A DNA stretch of 11,676 bases from Deltaproteobacteria bacterium RBG_13_61_14 (GCA_001797815.1 MGQK01000063.1:65799-77474), one strand, 5' to 3'. Shown: positions 5,444 through 11,676, numbered from the stretch's first letter. The notes: generated from the letters alone by a model not told the origin. Numbers and translations are program-made.

Positions 5444-7358
5444 CACCTCTCCGATCATCGTCGTCGGCGCCGGCCACGCCGGCTGCGAGGCCGCGCTCGC
5501 GGCCAGCCGGCTGGGCCTGCCCACCCTGCTCCTGACCATCCGGCTCGACACCATCGCCAAGATGTCCTGCAACCCCGCGATCGGCGGCCTGGCCAAAGGG
5601 CAGCTGGTCCGCGAGATTGACGCGCTCGGCGGCGAGATGGCCCGGGCGATTGACGCCACCGGCATCCAGTTCCGCCGGCTCAACACCAAGAAAGGCCCGG
5701 CCGTGCGCTCGCGCCGCGCCCAGGCGGACATGGCGGCCTACTCCGGTTATATGACCGCGGCGGTCACCGGCCAGCCCAACCTGACGGTGCGCGAGGCGCT
5801 GGTGGACGCCGTGCTCACGGAAAGAGATCGGGTTTGCGGAGTTCGCTTGAGCAACGGCGAATCGCTCCCGGCGCGGACCGTAATCCTCACCACCGGCACC
5901 TTTTTGCGCGGGCTGATCCACATCGGGCTGGAGCACCACCCGGCCGGCCGGCTCGGCGAGCCGCCGGCCGAGAACCTCTCGCCCTGCCTGGCCGCGCTGG
6001 GGTTCAGGCTGGGCCGGCTCAAGACCGGCACCTGCCCCCGCCTGGACGCGCGCACGCTTGATTTTTCCCGGCTCACGCCGCAGTCGGGGGACGAGCCGCC
6101 CTTGCCTTTCTCCTTCGACGCCGAATTCAGTGCCGGCGGTAGTGCCACCGGTTTGAAACCGATGGCACGATCGGTCCAAAATAAAATTGTATGTTACCTT
6201 ACATATACCAACGAGCGCACCCACGCCGCGGTCCGGGCCGGGCTTGCTCGCTCCCCGCTTTTCAGCGGGGTGATCCGGGGCATCGGGCCGCGCTATTGCC
6301 CGAGCATCGAGGACAAGGTGCACCGTTTTCCCGACCGGACGCGCCACCAGATCTTTTTGGAGCCGGTGGGCCTGGACACGGTGGAGATCTACCCCAACGG
6401 CATCTCCACCTCCTTGCCTGACGACGTGCAGGCGGCCCTGGTCCATTCCATCACCGGCCTGGAGCAGGCCAAGATCCTCCGGCCCGGCTATGCCATCGAG
6501 TATGATTTTGTTCAGCCCACCCAGTTGCTGCCGAGCTTGATGACCAAGGCCGTCGCCGGCCTGTTTCTGGCCGGCCAGATCAACGGCACTTCCGGATACG
6601 AGGAGGCCGCGGCCCAGGGGATTATGGCCGGGATCAATGCCGCGCGCTTTTGCCGGGAGGCCGAGCCGCTCATCCTCGACCGCGGCCAGGCTTACATTGG
6701 AGTGCTGATTGACGACCTCACCACCCGGGGCACCGAGGAACCCTACCGCATGTTCACCTCCCGCGCCGAGTACCGGCTGCTCTTGCGCGAGGACAACGCT
6801 GACCTGCGGCTCTGCGAGCTGGGCTTTGGTATCGGCCTGGTGCCCGAAGCCAAGTTTGAGCGGTTCCTGCAAAAGAAGGAGCTGATCGAGAAAACCCTGG
6901 CTTCTCTGGAGCAGCCGGTGAGTCCGGCCGCGCAGTTGAATGCCTGGCTTCAGGCCCATGAGTCCGCTCCGCTGCCATCGTCCGTGAGCCGCAAGGCCCT
7001 GCTCCGCCGGCCCGAGATTCTCTTTGCGGATCTTCAAGAGCTGGTCCCTGACCTTGCTTCCCTTCCGCCCGAGGTCGCCGAGGAAGTGGAGATCATGGTC
7101 AAGTATGAGGGCTACCTGGCCCGCGAGCAGGCCGAGGTGGAGCGCTTTCAAAAGCTCGAGGCGGAGCGCATTCCCGCGGGACTCGACTATAACCGGATGC
7201 CTGGGCTTTCCCGCGAGGTGCGGGAAAAGCTCTGCAAGGTGCGGCCCCTGTCCTTGGGCCAGGCCGGCCGCATCCCGGGCGTGACCCCGGCCGCCCTGGC
7301 CGTGCTGCAAGTGTATTTGAAAAAAATTTCTCTTTCCGCTGGGCCCGGCCATGGATGA
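5436..7358 (+). CDS. mnmG: tRNA uridine-5-carboxymethylaminomethyl modification enzyme MnmG (GidA)
   Basis: MnmG is an FAD-dependent enzyme that works with the GTPase MnmE to place the carboxymethylaminomethyl group on U34 of certain tRNAs. The 640-residue protein is full length. It has an FAD-binding GAGHAG (11-16), the hallmark SCNPAIGGLAKGQLVREIDALGG (44-66), and FRRLNTKKGPAVRSRRAQAD. The redox-type cysteines C47 and C288 are present, the latter in GIGPRYCPSIEDKVHRF. So are EIYPNGISTSLP, 'FLAGQINGTSGYEEAAAQG' and the C-terminal helical tRNA-binding domain ending near GRIPGVTPAALAVLQVYLKK. An in-frame TAA at 5427-5429 fixes the start at ATG 5436. That ATG lies inside the heptad repeat, with no visible Shine-Dalgarno sequence. 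MnmE, usually adjacent, is not in the window. An AT-rich codon island covers residues about 247-259. The gene overlaps rsmG by 8 bases. Confidence 0.96.
   Translation: MPNTSPIIVVGAGHAGCEAALAASRLGLPTLLLTIRLDTIAKMSCNPAIGGLAKGQLVREIDALGGEMARAIDATGIQFRRLNTKKGPAVRSRRAQADMAAYSGYMTAAVTGQPNLTVREALVDAVLTERDRVCGVRLSNGESLPARTVILTTGTFLRGLIHIGLEHHPAGRLGEPPAENLSPCLAALGFRLGRLKTGTCPRLDARTLDFSRLTPQSGDEPPLPFSFDAEFSAGGSATGLKPMARSVQNKIVCYLTYTNERTHAAVRAGLARSPLFSGVIRGIGPRYCPSIEDKVHRFPDRTRHQIFLEPVGLDTVEIYPNGISTSLPDDVQAALVHSITGLEQAKILRPGYAIEYDFVQPTQLLPSLMTKAVAGLFLAGQINGTSGYEEAAAQGIMAGINAARFCREAEPLILDRGQAYIGVLIDDLTTRGTEEPYRMFTSRAEYRLLLREDNADLRLCELGFGIGLVPEAKFERFLQKKELIEKTLASLEQPVSPAAQLNAWLQAHESAPLPSSVSRKALLRRPEILFADLQELVPDLASLPPEVAEEVEIMVKYEGYLAREQAEVERFQKLEAERIPAGLDYNRMPGLSREVREKLCKVRPLSLGQAGRIPGVTPAALAVLQVYLKKISLSAGPGHG
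6184..6202 (+). other. AT-rich motif AAATTGTA-N7-TTAC, copy 1 (inside mnmG)
   Basis: Within G+C-rich mnmG, about 36 bases around this site are only about a quarter G+C by my count. They encode the conserved segment QNKIVCYLTYTN with A/T-ending codons. The motif reads AAATTGTA (6184-6191), seven bases, TTAC (6199-6202). The same spaced motif recurs at 8191-8209 (minus) and 9962-9980 (plus). It also overlaps the imperfect palindrome TATGTTACCTTACATA. Confidence 0.5.
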
Positions 7359-8013
7359 TCCGGATCGCCAACTCCTTCTGGCCGGCGCCCGGAGCTTCGG
7401 GCTGGAGCTAGGGCCGGCGGAGTTCAATCGCTTCGACCAATACCTGGCCCTGATCCAGAAATGGGCGGGCAAGGTCAGCCTGACCGCGCTCCGGGGCGAC
7501 CGGGAGATCGTGCTCAAGCATTTCCTCGACTCGCTCGCGGTGCATCCGCTGCTCTCTGACCAACTTTTCGTCATGGACCTGGGCGCGGGCGCGGGCTGTC
7601 CCGGCATCCCGCTCAAGCTGGTCCGGCCTTCGCTCCGGCTCCTGCTCCTCGAATCCAAGTCCAAGAAAGTGAGCTTCCTCAACCAGGCGATCCGCACCCT
7701 GGAGCTGGCGGATACCCGGGCCATCCAGCAGCGGGCCGAGAGCACGCTCTTCCAGGAGGGGATCAAGGGCCAGGTGGACGTGGTCCTGGCCCGGGCGGTC
7801 GGGAAACTGGACTGGCTGATCCGGTTGTCCGCGCCGTATCTCAAGCGGGGCGGCCGGCTGATCGCGATGAAGGGGCCGGACCCGGAGCCCGAGATCCGGG
7901 AGGCGGGCCCGATCCTGGAGGCGTTTCGCGGCCGGATCCTGGAAGTCCGGCACTACGATTTGCCGGAGACCGGGGGCAGCCGGAGCCTGGTGGTGGTGGA
8001 ATGTTTCACGTGA
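7351..8013 (+). CDS. rsmG: 16S rRNA (guanine-N7) methyltransferase RsmG (GidB)
   Basis: RsmG methylates N7 of G527 (E. coli numbering) in 16S rRNA using S-adenosylmethionine. This 220-residue protein shows the family pattern. The N-terminal helical part includes FDQYLALIQKWAGKVSLTAL, where most homologues have 'W...NLT'. Then come VLKHFLDSLAVHPLL, the SAM-binding motif I 'VMDLGAGAGCPGIPLKLVRP' (74-93), motif II LLLLESKSKKVSFL (97-110), and 'DVVLARAVGKLDWLI' (143-157). It ends with LKRGGRLIAMKGP. The ATG overlaps the last 8 bases of mnmG, so the two are translationally coupled. The last four codons and the stop (E-C-F-T-TGA) form most of a parS site, so the C-terminal sequence is also constrained as DNA. 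parA and parB, the usual next genes, are absent; MCP genes converge from the other side. Confidence 0.96.
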   Translation: MDDPDRQLLLAGARSFGLELGPAEFNRFDQYLALIQKWAGKVSLTALRGDREIVLKHFLDSLAVHPLLSDQLFVMDLGAGAGCPGIPLKLVRPSLRLLLLESKSKKVSFLNQAIRTLELADTRAIQQRAESTLFQEGIKGQVDVVLARAVGKLDWLIRLSAPYLKRGGRLIAMKGPDPEPEIREAGPILEAFRGRILEVRHYDLPETGGSRSLVVVECFT

Positions 8014-8017
8014 AACA
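8002..8017. promoter_or_regulatory. parS centromere site 1 (perfect 16-mer)
   Basis: TGTTTCACGTGAAACA is a perfect 16-bp palindrome matching the widely conserved chromosomal parS consensus bound by ParB. parS sites cluster near the origin, and the end of rsmG next to parAB is a classic location. This site overlaps the 3' end of rsmG and includes its stop codon (8011-8013). The ParB that would read it is not encoded in the window. Confidence 0.95.
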
Positions 8018-8019
8018 GG

Positions 8020-8119
8020 CGGTTCAGTGGACAGTAAACAGTGCACGGTGGACAGTGAAGAAAGAAGAAGTTCCTTGTCAACTGTGCACTGTCCACTGTT
8101 TACTGTGCACGATTAACCG
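8020..8119. repeat. Inverted repeat of 7-bp CAGTGNA units between two parS sites
   Basis: The left arm is CGGTT (8020-8024) plus five heptads (8025-8059): CAGTGGA, CAGTAAA, CAGTGCA, CGGTGGA, CAGTGAA. An 18-base centre follows. The right arm (8078-8112) is TCAACTG, TGCACTG, TCCACTG, TTTACTG, TGCACGA, and the terminal AACCG (8115-8119) mirrors the left CGGTT. Read on the opposite strand, the right arm is again CAGTNNA heptads. The element sits in the convergent gap between rsmG and the first MCP gene, exactly where parAB would be expected, and is flanked by parS on each side. It has the same plan as the 5330-5443 element but a different heptad sequence. Confidence 0.88.
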
Positions 8120-8133
8120 TTTCACGTGAAACC
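8118..8133. promoter_or_regulatory. parS centromere site 2
   Basis: The 14-base core GTTTCACGTGAAAC (8119-8132) is a perfect palindrome identical to the parS core. The outermost pair is C/C instead of the consensus T/A. Its centre is 116 bp from that of site 1, about 11 helical turns, so both sites should face the same side of the helix. It closes the right end of the CAGTGNA inverted repeat. Confidence 0.9.
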
Positions 8134-8165
8134 CCGGAGGGGAACCGCCCGCGCTCGACGGCCGC

Positions 8166-8246
8166 GGGTGCGCACCCCTCGAAATCATAGGTAATCTATA
8201 TTACAATTTGTTGGACCTGGCCCCTGGCCCGGCCGGGCTCCGGGCC
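8166..8246. terminator. G+C-rich hairpins downstream of the first MCP gene (possible terminator)
   Basis: GGCCCGG-N7-CCGGGCC (8226-8246) and the perfect palindrome GGGTGCGCACCC (8166-8177) follow the minus-strand MCP stop codon. The first could end MCP transcription as a stable stem, but no run of T follows it on the minus strand. It is therefore not a classic intrinsic terminator. Between the two hairpins lies an AT-rich patch with GTAAT-CTAT-ATTAC (8191-8204). Confidence 0.3.
8191..8209 (-). other. AT-rich motif AAATTGTA-N7-TTAC, copy 2 (intergenic)
   Basis: On the minus strand this reads AAATTGTA, seven bases, TTAC, within an AT-rich patch (8181-8212) surrounded by very G+C-rich DNA. It is the only one of the three copies outside a gene. 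Here the core also forms a clean hairpin, GTAAT-CTAT-ATTAC. Confidence 0.5.
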
Positions 8247-8264
8247 GCCCCGCTCCCGCGGGCG

Positions 8265-10136
8265 TCAGGGATCCGCCCGCACGGCTCCCTTGCCCTCCAC
8301 CGTCTCCCGCAGCGCCTCGGCAAAGCTTTGCAGCTCGGCAATGGCGGCCTGGATCTCTTTGGCCCCGGCCTCGGCCCGCCGGGCCTCGGCGTGGACCTGG
8401 GCCACGGAGCCGGCGAGCTGTTCGGAGCCTTGGGTCTGCTGGCGGGTGGACACGGTGATTTCGCCGGCCGAGCGCGAGGTGGTCTCGGCCAGGGAAGAGA
8501 TCCGCTTCAGCGCCGAGACCGTCTCGGCAATGACCGTGGCCCCGGCGGCAACTCTTTCCCGGCCTTTTTCCGCCAACTCGTGGCTCTGGAGCGTGGCGGC
8601 TTGAATTGTCTCCACCAGGCCGCGAATTTCCCGGGTGGCGTCCGCCGCCCGGACCGCCAGCCGCTGGGTGGCCTCGGCCACCACCTTGAAGCGCTGGCCG
8701 GCCGCGCCGGCGCCGGCGGCTTCGAGCGAAGCATTCAACGCGAGCAGCTCGGTCTGGTCGGAGATCTCGTCCATCAATTCCACGCCGCGATAAATTTCCT
8801 GGAAGCGGTCCTCCAGCTCTTGCATGGCCAGGCCGATCGCTTGCACCTGCTCGGAGATGCCGGCAAAGCCGTCCCGGACCTCCGCCAGTTTCTGTTCGCC
8901 TTCCTGACACGCGGACAGGGTGGAATGGGCGATCCCGTCCACCGTGCCCGCGCTCTCGGCAATGTGCCGGGCCGTGGCCACGATTTCCTCAGCCACGGTC
9001 GAGGCCTCTTCGACCGCCGTCGCCTGTTCCGCGGCTCCGGTCGCCTGCTCGGCGCTGATCGCATGCAGGGTGCTGACCGTTTCTTCCAGCCGGCGGATGC
9101 CCTGGCGCAGGTTCTCGACCACGGACTCCATGGCCTGGACGTGGCCGCGGATCGAGCCCATCATCCGGTTCAGGGCCGCGCCCAACTCGGCCAGCTCGTC
9201 ATTGCTGACCAGGCGCAGGGGCTGGCCGTAATCTCCCCGCCGCACTTTTTCCGCGACGCTCTGCAAAATGCGAATCGGCCGGGTGGTCTCGCGGGCCGCG
9301 GCGATGCCGAGGAGCAAGGCAAGCCCCAGGCCGACCAGCCAGACGGTCAGGTAAAAGGTTTTCAGACTTCCCATTCGCGACTGAAAGAACCGAGACGAGC
9401 GGATGCGGGGATCCAGGGAATTCTGGATCTGATCCGCCAAGTCCGCTTGGACCGCGGCCGGAAGGAGTTCCTCCATCCGGGCCATGTTCTTCAGCACGGC
9501 ATGGGTCTGGCTATAGCCCAGGACCACCATGTAGCCGGCGATTGCTCCGACCAACACCATCAGGATCAGGTTGAACTTGAAGCGCAGCGAAAGCCTGACG
9601 CCGGCCAGGCGGGCGGCCTCGCTCTCGGGAAGCAGGGCGACGGTTTGCTGCAGGATCGGCTCAACCACCCAGTGGGCGGCGTAAATGGCCATGGGGACCG
9701 TGATCAGCCCGGCCACCAGGCCGCCGAGAAAGCCATACCCGATGACGTCCGAAGGCCAGCCGAGGTTGCGGGCGATGATCCAGCCCCCGGCGGCGCCGCC
9801 GATCACGAAACTGGGAAAGGCAAAGAGGGCGCAGAAATAGGGGAGGTTGACGCACCGTTCCTGGACCGCCTGCACCTGGCGGTCGGTGAGCGCCGCCTTG
9901 GCCCCGAACGAGTCCAGGAAGCGGAGAATCGGCCGGGAATAGAAATAAACGATCGAGCAATAAATTGTAAGCAATATTACTATTATTGGAATGGGGTGGT
10001 AGAGCATGAGCGGGAGCTCTGCCGGGGTGGCGCCCTGTCCGAAGTAAATCAAGAGCTCGATGACCAGCACGTTGAAGCCCGTCACCGGCAGGATAATCCA
10101 GAGCAGGAGTCGGCCTAAAAATTGAGGCTTGGTCAT
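8265..10136 (-). CDS. Methyl-accepting chemotaxis protein, six membrane helices
   Basis: This 623-residue receptor starts with four hydrophobic helices (about 8-32, 48-66, 100-122, 131-155). A fifth helix (188-208), a short hydrophilic segment of about 50 residues (209-259, probably periplasmic) and a sixth helix (262-281) follow. A HAMP linker spans about 282-335, including SNDELAELGAALNRMM. The rest is a long coiled-coil MCP signalling domain whose hairpin tip is DQTELLALNASLEAAGAG (460-477), with no CheA or CheW gene nearby. The tip differs from the E. coli form: 'EAARAGEQGRGF' is replaced by EAAGAGAAGQRF. A strong AGGAGG lies 9 bases before the ATG. It is a tandem paralogue of the gene upstream at 10247 and probably in one transcript with it (110-base gap). 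The ligand is unknown. Codons for about residues 48-62 (IPIIVILLTIYC) form an AT-rich island. Confidence 0.9.
   Translation of the reverse strand: MTKPQFLGRLLLWIILPVTGFNVLVIELLIYFGQGATPAELPLMLYHPIPIIVILLTIYCSIVYFYSRPILRFLDSFGAKAALTDRQVQAVQERCVNLPYFCALFAFPSFVIGGAAGGWIIARNLGWPSDVIGYGFLGGLVAGLITVPMAIYAAHWVVEPILQQTVALLPESEAARLAGVRLSLRFKFNLILMVLVGAIAGYMVVLGYSQTHAVLKNMARMEELLPAAVQADLADQIQNSLDPRIRSSRFFQSRMGSLKTFYLTVWLVGLGLALLLGIAAARETTRPIRILQSVAEKVRRGDYGQPLRLVSNDELAELGAALNRMMGSIRGHVQAMESVVENLRQGIRRLEETVSTLHAISAEQATGAAEQATAVEEASTVAEEIVATARHIAESAGTVDGIAHSTLSACQEGEQKLAEVRDGFAGISEQVQAIGLAMQELEDRFQEIYRGVELMDEISDQTELLALNASLEAAGAGAAGQRFKVVAEATQRLAVRAADATREIRGLVETIQAATLQSHELAEKGRERVAAGATVIAETVSALKRISSLAETTSRSAGEITVSTRQQTQGSEQLAGSVAQVHAEARRAEAGAKEIQAAIAELQSFAEALRETVEGKGAVRADP
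9962..9980 (+). other. AT-rich motif AAATTGTA-N7-TTAC, copy 3 (inside the first MCP gene)
   Basis: On the plus strand, antisense to the MCP gene, AAATTGTA (9962-9969) is followed after seven bases by TTAC (9977-9980). The surrounding stretch (about 9950-9990) uses ATA, GTA, TTG, CTT, ACA, ATT and TAT codons, unlike the rest of the gene. It encodes part of the second membrane helix. Confidence 0.45.
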
Positions 10137-10145
10137 GGTTCTAAT

Positions 10146-10151
10146 CCTCCT
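10146..10151 (-). promoter_or_regulatory. Strong Shine-Dalgarno sequence for the first MCP gene
   Basis: The minus strand reads AGGAGG, nine bases before the ATG at 10136. It supports that start and shows that the gene can be translated independently of the upstream MCP gene. The rest of the gap (10152-10246) shows no terminator or convincing promoter. Confidence 0.7.
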
Positions 10152-10246
10152 CTCATCCTTTTCCCGAAATACTTCGAGAATCGGCGGAACCGGGATAGAG
10201 GGATAAACTCTTCCTGGTGCTTCTTAAAGATGCGACCGGGCCGGCC

Positions 10247-11676
10247 TCAAGAGAATTCGGCCCCGGGCCGGCCTCCCTTGCTTACTTCCACCGTGGCCCG
10301 CAGGGTCTCGGCGAAACTCTGCAGCTCGGTAATGGCGGCCTGGATCTCTTTGGCCCCGGCCTCGACCCGCCGGGCCACCTCGTGCACCTCGGCCACCGAG
10401 GCGGCCAGTTGTTCCGCGCCGGTGGTCTGCTGCCGGGTGGAGAGGGTGATCTCGCCGACCGCCCGGGAGGTGGAGTCGGCCAGGGCCGAGATGCTCCGGA
10501 TCGCTTCCATTGCTTCCGCCATTACGCTGCCGCCGGCCGCCACCTTGTCCTGGCCGCCCTCCGCGATCTGGATGGTCTTCATCGTGGCCTGCTGAATGGT
10601 CTGCACCAGCTCCCGGATCTCCCGGCTGGCCTCCGCCGCCCGGTTGGCCAGGCGCTTGGTGGCGTCGGCCACCACCATGAAGCGCTGACCGGCCAGTCCG
10701 GCCCCGGCCGCCTCCAGCGCCGCGTTGAGGGCGAGGAGTTCGGTCTGCTCCGCGATTTCGCCGGTCATGGCCACCATCTTGTAGATGGCCTGGAAGCGGT
10801 CTTCCAGCTCGCGCATCGCCGCCAGGATGGCTGCCACCTGCTCCACGATCCCGCTGAACCCGCTGCGCACCTGCACGAGCTTTTCCTCGCCCTGGCGGCA
10901 AGCGCCCAGAGTGGAATGGGCAATCCCGTCCACGCTCTTCGCCTGCTCCGCGATCTGGCGGGCGGTGGCCGCGATCTCTTCGGCGATGCTCGAGGCCTGC
11001 TGCACCGCGCTCGCCTGCTGGGTGGCGCCGGTGGACTGTTCCGCGCTGACCGCAAGCACGGTGCCGATGATCTCGTCCATCCGGCGGATGCCCCCGTGCA
11101 GCCGCTCCATCACCGAGGTCAGGGCCTGCATCTGCTGGAGGATGGTGGCCATCATCCGGTTGAAGGTGGCGCCCAATTCCGCCAGTTCGTCGTTGCTGAC
11201 CAGTTCCACCGGCTTTTGGTAGCGGCCCTGGCGCACCCGCTCGGCCGCGGCCTTGAGCAGGGCGATGGGCCGGGTGATCTCTTTGGCCGCGGCGATGGCG
11301 ATGACGAGCGCCATGGCACAGGCCACCAGGAGCAGGGAGAGGTAGAGGGCTTTCAAGTTTCCGAGCCGGGACCGGAAGTAGGCGGAGGAGCGCACGCCCG
11401 GCTCGCTCATCGTCTTCACCTGGTCCTTGAGCTCGGCCCGGGCCGCGGGCGGGAGCATCTGCTCCATCTGTTCCAGGTTCTCAAGCATGGCCTGGTTCTG
11501 GCGGTAGCCTACCAGCACGGTGTAGGCGGTCCAGGAGGCCACCAGGATGATCACGGCGACGATCAGCTTGGCCTGGGCCGGAATCCGGAAGCCCGCCATC
11601 CGGGCCGGCGGCAGCTCCGGCGCCGCGGCGGCGATCAGCCGGGTCACCGGCTCGGCCACCCAGTGGTAGCCGTAAA
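10247..11676 (-). CDS. Methyl-accepting chemotaxis protein, paralogue, 5' end outside the window
   Basis: The visible part is the C-terminal 475 or so residues of an MCP. The frame stays open to the window edge and the first visible residues, YGYHWVAEPVTRL, align with AAHWVVEPILQQT (residues 153-165) of the neighbouring MCP. The real start therefore lies beyond 11676, and the GTG at 11659 is not the start. Visible elements are a membrane helix (KLIVAVIILVASWTAYTVLV), a short segment with MEQMLPPAARAELKDQVK and VRSSAYFRSRLGNLK, and another helix. A HAMP region with SNDELAELGATFNRMM and a signalling coiled coil follow, with the tip EQTELLALNAALEAAGAGLAGQRF. Spacing from HAMP to tip matches the paralogue, indicating tandem duplication. 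As in that gene, the usual EAARAG tip arginine is Gly. It ends GRPGAEFS at a TGA, 110 bases before the next MCP gene. Its ligand is unknown. Confidence 0.9.
   Translation of the reverse strand, partial: YGYHWVAEPVTRLIAAAAPELPPARMAGFRIPAQAKLIVAVIILVASWTAYTVLVGYRQNQAMLENLEQMEQMLPPAARAELKDQVKTMSEPGVRSSAYFRSRLGNLKALYLSLLLVACAMALVIAIAAAKEITRPIALLKAAAERVRQGRYQKPVELVSNDELAELGATFNRMMATILQQMQALTSVMERLHGGIRRMDEIIGTVLAVSAEQSTGATQQASAVQQASSIAEEIAATARQIAEQAKSVDGIAHSTLGACRQGEEKLVQVRSGFSGIVEQVAAILAAMRELEDRFQAIYKMVAMTGEIAEQTELLALNAALEAAGAGLAGQRFMVVADATKRLANRAAEASREIRELVQTIQQATMKTIQIAEGGQDKVAAGGSVMAEAMEAIRSISALADSTSRAVGEITLSTRQQTTGAEQLAASVAEVHEVARRVEAGAKEIQAAITELQSFAETLRATVEVSKGGRPGAEFS

Noticed and set aside
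5433-7844. Very long minus-strand open frame opposite mnmG and rsmG
   Set aside because: Both plus-strand genes are complete, conserved proteins. The antisense frame exists because G+C-rich codons rarely give stops on the other strand.
5330-8119. CRISPR array
   Set aside because: The repeats are contiguous 7-bp units in inverted arms, with no regularly spaced unique spacers, and no cas genes are present.
8208-10118. Long plus-strand open frame opposite the first MCP gene
   Set aside because: The translation is shadow-like (runs of Gly, Ala, Arg, Gln, His), while the minus strand gives a clear MCP with a strong ribosome-binding site.
11657-11659. GTG at 11659 as the start of the second MCP
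   Set aside because: The reading frame continues to the window edge and the upstream residues align with the internal sequence of the paralogue, so the gene is truncated by the window.

Overview
The window is G+C-rich bacterial chromosome carrying an origin-proximal housekeeping block. The block reads left to right as rpmH, rnpA, yidD, yidC, jag, mnmG, rsmG (about 2085-8013). The long YidC with an N-terminal membrane anchor and a large periplasmic domain points to a Gram-negative cell. The gene order, a PilZ protein and two methyl-accepting chemotaxis proteins (MCPs) fit a motile member of the former Deltaproteobacteria (Desulfobacterota) or a nearby phylum. That placement is inference, because no rRNA gene or other marker is visible.

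Layout. Positions 1-247 are a gene-free, repeat-containing G+C-rich stretch. On the minus strand, 248-770 hold a two-gene unit: an unrecognised 91-residue helical protein followed by an orphan HicB-type protein. An AT-rich intergenic region (771-1034) separates it from plus-strand genes: a 42-residue extremely basic protein (1035-1163) and a PilZ protein fused to an SRPBCC/START-like domain (1194-1973). The core block follows, tightly packed: L34, the RNase P protein subunit, and the YidD/YidC membrane-insertion pair, then Jag, an RNA-binding protein. After Jag come the tRNA-modifying enzyme MnmG and the 16S rRNA methyltransferase RsmG. Two standard neighbours are missing: mnmE between jag and mnmG, and parA-parB after rsmG. 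Positions 8265-11676 hold two tandem, paralogous MCP genes on the minus strand, converging on rsmG. The second is cut by the window edge.

The most unusual material lies at the two places where expected genes are missing. Each gap holds a large inverted repeat whose arms are built from degenerate 7-bp tandem units: TTAGRCT-type at 5330-5443 and CAGTGNA-type at 8020-8119. The first contains the mnmG start codon and leaves that gene without a visible Shine-Dalgarno sequence. The second is bracketed on both sides by parS centromere sites (8002-8017, perfect 16-mer; 8119-8132, perfect 14-bp core), 116 bp apart centre to centre. The first parS is also the last codons of rsmG. In addition, short AT-rich islands interrupt otherwise G+C-rich genes (jag, mnmG, the first MCP) and the rsmG-MCP gap. 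Three of the four share the spaced motif AAATTGTA-N7-TTAC.

How the genes work together: the core block supplies ribosome, RNase P, membrane-protein insertion and RNA-modification functions. The parS pair marks the area as part of the ParB-loaded chromosome centromere. The PilZ protein (c-di-GMP) and the MCPs are signalling genes placed around it. All calls come from reading the sequence; no database search was run.
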